A DNA stretch of 64,000 nt from Brumimicrobium sp964585545 (GTDB lineage: Bacteria; Bacteroidota; Bacteroidia; Flavobacteriales_D; Crocinitomicaceae). The notes below the pieces were generated by a model, which saw nothing but the letters and a program-made list of their open reading frames with translations, did no database searches and was not told the DNA's origin. A program made the position numbers and the translations under genes. Location: positions 124,001-188,000 of the forward strand of contig CAZPDT010000004.1 of the NCBI GenBank assembly GCA_964585545.1, read 5' to 3'. Each line of letters starts with the position of its first letter. Position 1 is the first letter of the stretch. Shown here piece after piece: positions 9,107 to 17,469 of this stretch.

Positions 9107-10795
9107 TTAAATAGTTGATAAAAACAGGTTAATATCGGATCGAGGAGGTAAACCGAGTTTTTTTCTTAGACGATTTCTGCTCGTTTTGACACTTGTGGGT
9201 TCTATATTCATTATAGCAGCAATCTCTTTTGAAGAAAATTTTAACAAAAGCAAAGAACACAAACGAATTTCAGTTTTTGAAAGAGCTGGAAACTTACTTT
9301 TTAAACGCTGAATAAATTGTTGGTGCGCATGATCGATTTTTAACTCTAATTCTTTTCTGTTCTCGTCCATATAAATACTCTGGTTAACTATATCTTTAAG
9401 ACTCTTCAGTTCGTTTATGTCTTGATTGGTGAATTTTGTAATTCTTTTTATTTCAGAAGATAAATCTTTAAGTAACTTGTTTTTTTCTCGAATATAGTTT
9501 GCAAAGTTTTCAATTTCTCTTTGTTTAAATGTGATGTCATTTTGCATTCGCGTTTGTTCTTGTTGTAACAATTTTTGCTTTAACTTATTATTTTGTAGGT
9601 TTTTACGCATATTAAGAAGAATTAAACATACTACAATTAACAAGACTCCAACCCCTCCAATTGTTAAATACAAATACAAGCGCTCAACTTGGAGTTTGCT
9701 TTCTCTAAGTTCTGCATTTTGTTTGTACAATTCATATTTTTGCTGTTCTTTGAGTGTCATACTCTGCATTTCTAAATTGGCGATATATTCTTGGGTTTTA
9801 TTTCCTTTTAAACTGTCGTTAAATACATTATAACGTTCCAAGTGTGAAATTGCCTTTTTATACTCTCCCATTTCTTTATAGGCATCACTTAATAATTTTT
9901 CAGTTTCAACAATGTTAAAAAGTGAATTAATTTTTTGAAAATGAACCAATGCTTTTTCACAGAATTTAACGGTCTGCTTATACTTATTTCGTTGAAAATA
10001 AACACGGGCGATATTCAACAAAGCGGTTCCCATCCCGTTTTCATTTCCGGCCTCTTGAAAACGTACAGATGCTTTCTGATAAAAATCTAAAGCTACATCA
10101 TAATTGCCTCGCTTAAAATCTATTTCTCCTTTGTTGTTATAAATAGAAGCCTCATAAAGCGCATTTCTTTTATTTTGAATTAAACCCAATGCGTTATTGT
10201 AATAAAAAGTAGCACTGTCTAAAATACCCGATCTTTCATAAGCAAGACCGACATTAATATAGATGCCGGCCAATAAAAGGGAGTCTTCTGATACATATTT
10301 TTCATAGAGTTGTTTTGCATTTAATAAGTAATCGATGGCTTGATCGTATTTATCTAATCGGGTATAAACATTGGCAATATTTCCTAAAATTTGGGCCCGC
10401 TTTAAAGACAATCTCTGTTTTTTTGAGTATGCGAGCGCCTCTAATAAGTATTCTAAAGAGGAGTCATAATTCCCTAGGTAATAAAACATTACTCCTATTT
10501 TTTCATTATAATAGTTTACCAGAGAATCATTATTGTGTTTTTTGTGCAGTGTAATGGCCTGTAGTGCATAACGAACAGCTTCTTTATAATTTTCTTTCCT
10601 ATGATAGGAACGGCTAAGGGAATCTAAGAGCTTGGTTTTTTTACGGTAGGTTAAATTCTTGCTTTTAATTACCTGTTGGACACTATCATAAATTGAAGGG
10701 GGTTGATCTATCTTAAAATAAGGAAAAGAATATGCTGCGTTGCACCCAAGCAGTATGAATAAAAATGAAAATATATAGATATGAATAAAATTCAC
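9107..10795 (-). CDS. TPR-containing membrane-anchored HTH (LuxR-type) regulator
   Basis: A 562-residue protein with, in order, an N-terminal signal sequence with a possible lipobox (ILLGCNAA), about seven tetratricopeptide repeats (residues 50-330), a single membrane helix (about 373-393, LYLTIGGVGVLLIVVCLILLN), a coiled coil (about 395-460) and a C-terminal helix-turn-helix (LSKTEIRLCSLLLLKFSSKEIAAIMNIE then TSVKTSRNRLRKKLG). This layout is a common Bacteroidota one-component sensor: TPRs outside, DNA-binding HTH inside. The start is GTG at 10795; no ATG lies before the signal sequence. It sits between two type B surface-protein genes on the same strand and may control them, which is inference. 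Confidence 0.88.
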   Translation of the reverse strand: MNFIHIYIFSFLFILLGCNAAYSFPYFKIDQPPSIYDSVQQVIKSKNLTYRKKTKLLDSLSRSYHRKENYKEAVRYALQAITLHKKHNNDSLVNYYNEKIGVMFYYLGNYDSSLEYLLEALAYSKKQRLSLKRAQILGNIANVYTRLDKYDQAIDYLLNAKQLYEKYVSEDSLLLAGIYINVGLAYERSGILDSATFYYNNALGLIQNKRNALYEASIYNNKGEIDFKRGNYDVALDFYQKASVRFQEAGNENGMGTALLNIARVYFQRNKYKQTVKFCEKALVHFQKINSLFNIVETEKLLSDAYKEMGEYKKAISHLERYNVFNDSLKGNKTQEYIANLEMQSMTLKEQQKYELYKQNAELRESKLQVERLYLYLTIGGVGVLLIVVCLILLNMRKNLQNNKLKQKLLQQEQTRMQNDITFKQREIENFANYIREKNKLLKDLSSEIKRITKFTNQDINELKSLKDIVNQSIYMDENRKELELKIDHAHQQFIQRLKSKFPALSKTEIRLCSLLLLKFSSKEIAAIMNIEPTSVKTSRNRLRKKLGLPPRSDINLFLSTI

Positions 10796-11073
10796 TTTAG
10801 ATTAATTTTGATTATAAAGATAATAAATCCATTGCTTTATCAAGGCAAAGGCATTGATTTCACCCGAACTATTGACTTCAGTATAGAGGCTCACTGCATA
10901 GTGTTGTGCTTGCAAGCTGTATTCATAAATTTTTATTCTAAAGCTCAACTTCTTGCTGCTTTTGGAGATGCTCGAAATTTTTATACTTAAAATTGGGTTA
11001 CAATTCCGCATTATAAAACCCCTGTGTTCAAGGCTTTGTGTTGATTTTGCTGTAATGAAGACAGCAATTCGGG

Positions 11074-13527
11074 TTAGTGTCCTCTAGACAATTGAACAAA
11101 ACCCTGTTTTAGGTCTTCGTTTCCATTAACTGTCTTAATTTTAATAACGTAGAAATAAGTTCCATCTGTGCATAATGAACCGGAATTATTCACTTGTCCG
11201 TTCCATTTAAATTGGATATCATTGCTTTCAAAAACTATTGCTCCCCAACGATTTTGAATGCTGACATTGAGGTCGGCAATGTGTTCTGGATGAATTAGTT
11301 TAAATACATCATTTGTCTTGTCTCCATTTGGAGTAAATACATTTGGAATTTTATATTTAGCTGTTGGGTAAGCTATCGTAATTGTTTTAAACGTAGAATC
11401 CGTGCAGCCCAAATTTGTTGTTGTAACTAATGTTACAATATATTGTCCTGGTAGATCATCAGGGTACTCGTGGTTAACATCAAACCCAAATTCAGTTGAG
11501 GATCCATCTCCAAAGTCCCACAAATAATTATCGCCATGAGTAGAGCCATTGCTGAAAGTTACCATTGTTGCATTCAAATCAGATACAATTGGGTCTGCAG
11601 TAAAGTGAGCTGTAGGACTAATATATACAGTTACTTGTTCTGTTGAAGATATCGAGCAATTACCAGAAGTTTTATATTCTACAGAATAAGTTGTACCACC
11701 GACACCATTGGATATTTCACCTGTTATACTATCAATTGTGGCGCCATCATTTACAGATGGGTTAAAGCTAAAAGTACCACCCACATCTCCTGTAATTATA
11801 GCTTTATTTGCATGACCTTCACAATAATTTGTAAGAGAGAAAGAGGCGTCTGATAGAGATGGGTCTGTCAACGTTATTGTGGAAGTTATAGGACAAATTC
11901 CAGCGGCATCTGAGATTTCAACAGTATAAACTCCAGAGCATAATCCTGTAATGCTTGCTGCATTTGTTCCAATAGGATCGCCATTTGCGTTAAACCATGA
12001 GTAGGTATAAGGGAGACTTCCTCCTGATACTGTGGTTTCAATCTCACCATCGCAGACTCCATTGCATGAAGGATTTATAAAATTTAGTTGATCGATTGTT
12101 GGGCCACCAATATTTGCTACAATTTCAGTTCCCGTACCTTTACAACCATTGTCATCGGTTATTTCGATTTGATATACACCTGCGGAAATCCCTGTAAATG
12201 TTCCATTCGCTTGTGTGGATATGCCGTTATCAATAGAATAAGTGTAGGGGGATAATCCACTTGTTACAGTTAAATCAATTATTCCATCTTGTCCATTACA
12301 GTTTTCGTCAGTAATTGAGGCGGTATAGGTTACTGTAGTTACAGAAACTTGAACCTCTAGTACCACATAACACGTTGGATCGTTTGGATTTTCTGCTCTT
12401 ATCCAGTAAGAACCCGCATTGGTTACTAAACCTCCTGTTGTATTTGTTGCATTGTCTGCATCTGTTTGCGTATTATAATATGTAATCGTGGCTGGATCTG
12501 AAATGGGATCTACTGCATTTGCTAAATCAGCTGTTTCTGAAGCACAAATGGTGAGGTCATTTATGGTGATGGATGGAGGCGTACAATTACAGGGAGCAGG
12601 ACTTTGGTAAGTAGTTGTACTGCTACAGGTTGGTGCATCAGAAAAATAGGCTGTAATATCACAAGATAATCCGTTTGATGGAATGCCTGTTATGGTATAA
12701 TTTTGGGGACTTGTAAAAGGGGCAGAAAAAGTAGTGCTATTGCCATTGCAATCTTCTACTATTAAAGTTCCTGTAGTGGGTTCATCAGTGAAAGTAATTA
12801 CTCCCGAAACGGAGTAGGTGTTGCCTGGCGAAACACATGCTGTGGGTGTGGCAGTTGTAGTGATATCACAAGGTGTAATAATATTGCAATCTGTTGCTCC
12901 ATTTCCTCCAGTTTGCTCTAAGGAGATGGTTCCAGGTTGTCCGTCTGCATTGGTTAGCATGACAATGTAAACTTCACCTGCGTTTGCTTGAGGAGGTGTT
13001 GAGGTGCCATCAATAAAGTTTCCAAATGGGAAGTTTGCCCAATAATTACCCCCTCCAAGTAGGCCGAGTCCTATTGTCTCTTGTGCACTTGGATCGGAAC
13101 TGCATTGTATTGGACCAATTCCATTCATAACTTGATTGCAACCTGTTGTTAAATCTGAAAATGGTCCCCACATAACAAAGTCAAGGTCAATGGGGTTTTG
13201 TGAGTTGTCTTCTTGTGTAACCTGCAACTCTATACTTCCACTCTGTGATACCTGAAAGTAAAACCATTGTGGATTCACCATTTCATTCACGTCATTTGTA
13301 CCGGGTATGCGATCTAAACAACCATAATCGGGACCAATAGGGATGTCCGTATTTGTCTGATTTGGAAAGGTGGGATGTGATGCGTCTGAACAAAAGGGTT
13401 GTGCATTCACGCAAAGCGGTGTTTGCGAAGTTTGTGCAATGAGCATATTGCTGTTTGGTAAACTATATATTCCTACGAATAGTAAACAAATTAATTTTTT
13501 GATTCCTTTTTTATTTATAGTTTTCAT
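11074..13527 (-). CDS. PKD/SprB-repeat protein with T9SS type B C-terminus
   Basis: An 817-residue secreted protein. A signal peptide (about 1-32) is followed by a domain starting CVNAQPFCSDASHPTFPN, often seen at the start of gliding-motility-associated proteins. Then come Ig-like/SprB repeats, for example CNGVCDGEIETTVSGGSLPY, with VEISDAAG-type ends. A PKD domain (VTFSNGSTHGDNYLWDFGDGSS) precedes the C-terminal type B sorting domain (YKIPNVFTPNGDKTNDVFKL to NRWGAIVFESN and the end). It is probably displayed on the outer membrane by T9SS. It is the second type B cargo of this cluster, separated from the first by the TPR-HTH gene. The ligand is unknown. Confidence 0.92.
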   Translation of the reverse strand: MKTINKKGIKKLICLLFVGIYSLPNSNMLIAQTSQTPLCVNAQPFCSDASHPTFPNQTNTDIPIGPDYGCLDRIPGTNDVNEMVNPQWFYFQVSQSGSIELQVTQEDNSQNPIDLDFVMWGPFSDLTTGCNQVMNGIGPIQCSSDPSAQETIGLGLLGGGNYWANFPFGNFIDGTSTPPQANAGEVYIVMLTNADGQPGTISLEQTGGNGATDCNIITPCDITTTATPTACVSPGNTYSVSGVITFTDEPTTGTLIVEDCNGNSTTFSAPFTSPQNYTITGIPSNGLSCDITAYFSDAPTCSSTTTYQSPAPCNCTPPSITINDLTICASETADLANAVDPISDPATITYYNTQTDADNATNTTGGLVTNAGSYWIRAENPNDPTCYVVLEVQVSVTTVTYTASITDENCNGQDGIIDLTVTSGLSPYTYSIDNGISTQANGTFTGISAGVYQIEITDDNGCKGTGTEIVANIGGPTIDQLNFINPSCNGVCDGEIETTVSGGSLPYTYSWFNANGDPIGTNAASITGLCSGVYTVEISDAAGICPITSTITLTDPSLSDASFSLTNYCEGHANKAIITGDVGGTFSFNPSVNDGATIDSITGEISNGVGGTTYSVEYKTSGNCSISSTEQVTVYISPTAHFTADPIVSDLNATMVTFSNGSTHGDNYLWDFGDGSSTEFGFDVNHEYPDDLPGQYIVTLVTTTNLGCTDSTFKTITIAYPTAKYKIPNVFTPNGDKTNDVFKLIHPEHIADLNVSIQNRWGAIVFESNDIQFKWNGQVNNSGSLCTDGTYFYVIKIKTVNGNEDLKQGFVQLSRGH

Positions 13528-13762
13528 CTTTAGTCATTTATTTTTTAAAACAAATAGGAGAATTTCCATGTAAAGTGTTTGATAAAAATTGTATCCAGTT
13601 TTGATATTCGAAATTAAAGCGAATCTGGAAACAGACAAAAACAAAAGGGTTAACAAAAGGTATACAAAACCCTATATGGTTGATAACGCAAGGATTGAGA
13701 GGGTGTAGGCTTGATTTTAAAACATTCTTATAATCAATAATTGAGTAATTTATGTTAAATTC

Positions 13763-14731
13763 TCAATTGATTTCCTGTTTTATAACTTGCAAAATCTCAT
13801 AAGTATCAACATCATAAATATAGATGAGAAAATGTAGGTTTTCTTTATCGATATCCGTTGGCAGCATGTAAGAATAATCAAGTACAGCTTTATCACCAGC
13901 TTTGGCGTCTGTGTCAAATACATTTACGCCCCACGGGTGGTTATCAATACTTCCCAGATGAATATCTCTGTGGACATAGAATTCATTGTCACTATTATCT
14001 GGCATAGTTTGCCACGTAATCAAAGAATCTTCTATAACGTATACTACTGCATTAAGCTTAAGAGGGTCATTTACCTTTTTCTCAAATTCTGTATGTAAAA
14101 ATCCACCTCCTGTACTTTCAAAGTAATTGAAAACAGATTGAATATTTACTTTTAAATTATTGGCACTTAAAATAGCATCAGCTCTGCTCTGCCAAGTTCC
14201 TTGACTATCAAACATCTTACCTCCAACAGTTTTTCGGTTAACTGTTCCTGAAGGATTTCCCAAAAAATTAAACCCGCTGCCAAACGTTTCTCCATAAGCG
14301 ATACCATCTGGATTTGTAAAATCAGTAAAATATTTTGGATTTTCAGGAAAGGACGCTTGAAACCCAAGCTGTGCATTTGGATCGACATGAATAGAGGCGA
14401 TAAAAACACGGTTGGGATGGGCTTGATGGATAGAATGGGCTTCATCTGCAGCCAAGGGACAGTTGGAACATAAATGACCCGTATAGTCTTCAACCAAAAC
14501 ATTCACATCAGTATTTGTGTTTTCGGTAAAGACAGGATAATCATTTTCCGCATAATCAGCCCAGTTACCAGGAAATATTGCAGTATCTAACTGTACCCAA
14601 TTACCAGGAAATAGTGTTGAGTCCAACTCCATTATATCTGCTTTTTCATAAGGGTTATCAATTTTATCACAACTTGAAAACAAAAAGGTGAATCCTACTA
14701 AAATAGATAAACAAGAGAATAAATTTTTCAT
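13763..14731 (-). CDS. Omp28-related outer membrane lipoprotein
   Basis: A 322-residue lipoprotein: the N-terminus MKNLFSCLSILVGFTFLFSSC has a lipobox with Cys21. The core begins VNVLVEDYTGHLCSNCP, in which the CxxC in a thioredoxin-like setting is typical of the Omp28 family first described in Porphyromonas gingivalis. FIASIHVD follows as the next strand of the fold. It is likely an outer-membrane, possibly surface, lipoprotein; its reaction is not known. It is the last gene of a leftward three-gene operon behind a TlpA-like thioredoxin and a DUF6029 protein, with 10 bases between it and the DUF6029 gene. Confidence 0.88.
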   Translation of the reverse strand: MKNLFSCLSILVGFTFLFSSCDKIDNPYEKADIMELDSTLFPGNWVQLDTAIFPGNWADYAENDYPVFTENTNTDVNVLVEDYTGHLCSNCPLAADEAHSIHQAHPNRVFIASIHVDPNAQLGFQASFPENPKYFTDFTNPDGIAYGETFGSGFNFLGNPSGTVNRKTVGGKMFDSQGTWQSRADAILSANNLKVNIQSVFNYFESTGGGFLHTEFEKKVNDPLKLNAVVYVIEDSLITWQTMPDNSDNEFYVHRDIHLGSIDNHPWGVNVFDTDAKAGDKAVLDYSYMLPTDIDKENLHFLIYIYDVDTYEILQVIKQEIN

Positions 14732-14741
14732 ATTTTTAATT

Positions 14742-16397
14742 TTAGAAACTTTGTGTAAATGTTACAGTTAAACCGTTGGACGCTGGAACAACTCTACAGA
14801 TTCCGCCCACACAAAACAATCCAGCTTTTTGTCGACCATAACCCACTTGAACACGGGTTGCGCCCCATATATGTCCTACAAAAACCATTGGATAATTGGT
14901 GCGGTCTTCTTTTACAGGATTTCCGTAGTTGGACTGGAAAATTGCACTAAAAAACCAATTGGGTGAAATGGTATATTCTATTAATCCAGTTGCCCAGGCT
15001 CCACGATCCTTATTGCCAACCGTCCACAAACCTTGCGCCTCTACTCGAATGGTGTTTTTTCTGTTGATTTTATACTGAACATCCAATACGCCAATGTGCG
15101 ACTCAATAATTCCTTTAGCTTCAGTTAATTTAGAAACGTCATTGTTCATGTTAATGTTGTAATAACTTGCTTTTATCAGCCATTTTTTTGAAATCTTTTT
15201 CTTGATTTCAATGTTTATATCGCGCCAATACAAATCATCACTTTTATCAAATAACCTTGATTTATAAGTTACACGAGAAGAATCTAAAGGATCAATTCCA
15301 GAGGTGTGATGAATGGGCCCATAAGCTGTAGAAAAATTAAAAGATAAATCAGTTCCATACTTTCCACCTAATGGAGACCCTCGAGGAATGGAGTATAAAA
15401 CATCAGCTTGAAAAGCAACTTCACCATTGGGTTGAGAAGCATAAGGATAAAGTGTTGCCACCAAGTTATAAGTATGGGTTTTGGTTAAAGGTGGAATAAA
15501 GCCAATGGGAACGTCTTGGAGTAATGCTGTACGGTCACTTCTAAAACTCATGTTGTCTATGGATTTTGCAGAAACCAATATTCCAAGTCCTTTTTGAGAA
15601 TAACCAGCATTAATAATCATTCCTTTTCCGTAATTATAAATATAGCCGTTGTCTTCTGAAGGATCTTGTTCCTTAATAATGTATTCCCCGTTGATATAAA
15701 ACTTTTTATAACCAAGTTCTAAACGACCGCCATAAGCACCGGTGTTTTCGGGAAGTACATACTTGGAATTATTGTCTTTTTGATATTTAGACACGAACGA
15801 TCCTCCAGCCTCTATACGCACATGTTTTTTAGACAACTTGGGGAACAATTGAGCAAAATTAACCTCTAAATCTCCACCCCGAACAATTCCTGCACTGTAC
15901 ACATTTTTACCATCTTTAAAAGCATAGCGTTGGCGACCATATACTGCCTTAAGCGTTATACCTTTATAGGGACGCAAATTAATATTGATTCCATTCATCA
16001 TATTGTCAAAACCTAAGTTTCTGTCTTCATAAGATCGGAAAATAAGTCCTGACCCAAATTGCTCATAAAAGTTTCCTACGGTAATATCAACCAGTTTATT
16101 TTCATATCCAACATATCGATAACCCAATCCAACGCCATCAAAGCGATCGGGGTAACCTAAAATACGTGGCAAATATCCCTCTAGCCTCATTCCTGCCTTG
16201 AAACCCATCATGCGGAAATTGACATTTGCATAAGAGTTTAAGAGTGATTTTTCATCGGGTTGTGTTGCATTAATTTTCGAATCAGCATTCAAATATTGGT
16301 ATGTTGCCGCAAAGTTTCCAGTAATGGATTGTGCCATTATAGGACTTCCGAAAAGACAAAGAAACGTCCCTGCTGCAAATGCTTTAAGAATCTTCAT
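14742..16397 (-). CDS. DUF6029 family outer-membrane beta-barrel-like protein
   Basis: A 551-residue protein with a signal peptide (1-22, ending PIMAQ). The rest is made of alternating hydrophobic/polar strands rich in Tyr, Gly and Asn and ends in a phenylalanine (VTFTQSF), the usual signature of an outer-membrane beta-barrel. Conserved stretches such as GFKAGMRLEGYLPRILGY and NFYEQFGSGLIFRSYEDR match what I recall of the DUF6029 family. No function is assigned to it. The gene lies between a TlpA-like thioredoxin (27 bases upstream) and an Omp28 lipoprotein (10 bases downstream), so a joint role in envelope redox or thiol handling is plausible but not shown. Confidence 0.82.
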   Translation of the reverse strand: MKILKAFAAGTFLCLFGSPIMAQSITGNFAATYQYLNADSKINATQPDEKSLLNSYANVNFRMMGFKAGMRLEGYLPRILGYPDRFDGVGLGYRYVGYENKLVDITVGNFYEQFGSGLIFRSYEDRNLGFDNMMNGININLRPYKGITLKAVYGRQRYAFKDGKNVYSAGIVRGGDLEVNFAQLFPKLSKKHVRIEAGGSFVSKYQKDNNSKYVLPENTGAYGGRLELGYKKFYINGEYIIKEQDPSEDNGYIYNYGKGMIINAGYSQKGLGILVSAKSIDNMSFRSDRTALLQDVPIGFIPPLTKTHTYNLVATLYPYASQPNGEVAFQADVLYSIPRGSPLGGKYGTDLSFNFSTAYGPIHHTSGIDPLDSSRVTYKSRLFDKSDDLYWRDINIEIKKKISKKWLIKASYYNINMNNDVSKLTEAKGIIESHIGVLDVQYKINRKNTIRVEAQGLWTVGNKDRGAWATGLIEYTISPNWFFSAIFQSNYGNPVKEDRTNYPMVFVGHIWGATRVQVGYGRQKAGLFCVGGICRVVPASNGLTVTFTQSF

Positions 16398-16424
16398 AGT
16401 GTATACAATACCGTTTTGATTGGA

Positions 16425-16952
16425 TTATTTTTTTTCTAATAACTCTAAAATTTCATCATACAACTCATATTCGTCACCAGGTGCATAATTGTTGTGAGAA
16501 GAAACAATATTTCCATTGCCATCTATCAAGAAAGTGTGTGGAATATTAGACACACCCATTGCACGTCTGAACTTACTGTTGGGGTCGAGTAACACTTCAT
16601 AATCCCAAGATTGAGAATCAACATAGGGCACCACTCGGCTCGCTGTTCTTTGGTCGTCAATAGATACCGCAATTAAGCGCACACCTGTTTCATCTTGCCA
16701 ATCAATATAGAGGTCATGAATGGCGTTTAATTCTTTTTTGCACGGCGTACACCATGTTGCCCAGAAAGAAATAATAATGGGTTTTCCATCATTTTCTAAT
16801 GCTCCTGTTGAAACCTCTTCATCATTTGTGTTTTTTAGGGTAACATTGGGAACGGACTTATCGAGGATATTGTCTAATTTACCTTGTGCGAAGATACCTG
16901 ATGCAGTAAGGAAAAAAGAAAGGGTTAAAAGGAATACTGATGTTTTTTTCAT
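16425..16952 (-). CDS. TlpA-like thioredoxin (redoxin) family protein
   Basis: A 175-residue periplasmic thiol-disulfide oxidoreductase. It has a signal peptide (1-22, ending GIFAQG). The core has WATWCTPCKKEL, an active site CTPC in a TlpA/ResA-like context, then VRLIAVSIDD and a cis-proline segment NIPHTFLIDGNGNI. It should reduce or isomerise disulfides of envelope proteins. It is the first gene of the operon with DUF6029 and Omp28, both exported proteins; the Omp28 partner carries its own CxxC, so it may be a substrate. A good promoter lies 60 bases upstream. Confidence 0.92.
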   Translation of the reverse strand: MKKTSVFLLTLSFFLTASGIFAQGKLDNILDKSVPNVTLKNTNDEEVSTGALENDGKPIIISFWATWCTPCKKELNAIHDLYIDWQDETGVRLIAVSIDDQRTASRVVPYVDSQSWDYEVLLDPNSKFRRAMGVSNIPHTFLIDGNGNIVSSHNNYAPGDEYELYDEILELLEKK

Positions 16953-17011
16953 TGTTTATCTATTTTAATTTGGTCTTTAATATGCATACTTCATACCAAA
17001 GCACAGAAGTA

Positions 17012-17043
17012 CAAATATACAGATAAATGGTTGCAGATAACAA
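17012..17043 (-). promoter_or_regulatory. Promoter of the tlpA-like / DUF6029 / Omp28 operon
   Basis: On the minus strand TTG (17041-17043), a 21-base spacer and TATATTTG (17012-17019) match the Bacteroidota consensus TTG-N(19-23)-TAnnTTTG. Transcription would start near 17005, leaving a leader of about 50 bases. Confidence 0.65.
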
Positions 17044-17080
17044 AAAATGCGAGTGCTATTATTGGATTTCTAAAGGATAT

Positions 17081-17215
17081 CCCACATTATTCACCGCATC
17101 TATTCATTTTAATTATACTTTGGTTATTTTCAAATGTTTAATTTATTTTAAGAAGTTATAAAGCTACCTCAATTTTGGTTATCGATTAGTTTAATGCTTG
17201 GATTCTTTTGATTTA
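17081..17215. repeat. Truncated inverted copy of the 510-746 element
   Basis: This starts CCCACATTATTCA, the same end as the right terminus of the element at 510-746. On the reverse strand it matches 608-743 over about 130 bases (by eye roughly 80-85 percent), including a central stretch AAAATTGAGGTAGCTTTATA that is exact. The other terminus is missing. Confidence 0.75.
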
Positions 17216-17220
17216 TCATT

Positions 17221-17404
17221 AAAAGACAGATTCCATTGACCACTGAATCCTCCCCCTTTATCCCCCTCCTAAGGGGGAAAACGCAGTTACTAACATTTTA
17301 TAAATAAAAGAAAACGTAAATCAATAAAAGGCAGATTCCATTGATTACCTCTCCCTCTGGAGAGCCAGTCTCGAGGTATTCGGGAGAGACACAGAGGGAG
17401 GAGC
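17221..17404. repeat. Intergenic repeat block with duplicated 19-mer and palindromic C/G-rich arms
   Basis: The sequence AAAAGACAGATTCCATTGA (17221-17239) recurs with one change at 17326-17344. Each copy is followed by a CT-rich palindromic segment: CCCCC...GGGGG arms around 17250-17278, and CTCCCTCTG (17351-17359) facing CAGAGGGAG (17392-17400). No ORF. It looks like a short dispersed palindromic repeat of the type common between Bacteroidota genes. Confidence 0.55.
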
Positions 17405-17418
17405 TTATAATAAATAAA

Positions 17419-17448
17419 AAAAGAGCGCCGAATTTACAGCGCTCTTTT
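17419..17448 (-). terminator. Rho-independent terminator after the choice-of-anchor J gene
   Basis: A 10-bp perfect stem (AAAAGAGCGC / GCGCTCTTTT) with a 10-base loop, flanked by T-rich sequence on both strands, lies 22 bases beyond the stop of the leftward gene at 17470. On the minus strand the stem is followed by a run of T. Confidence 0.85.
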
Positions 17449-17469
17449 TCATTATTATAAAAATAAAAA

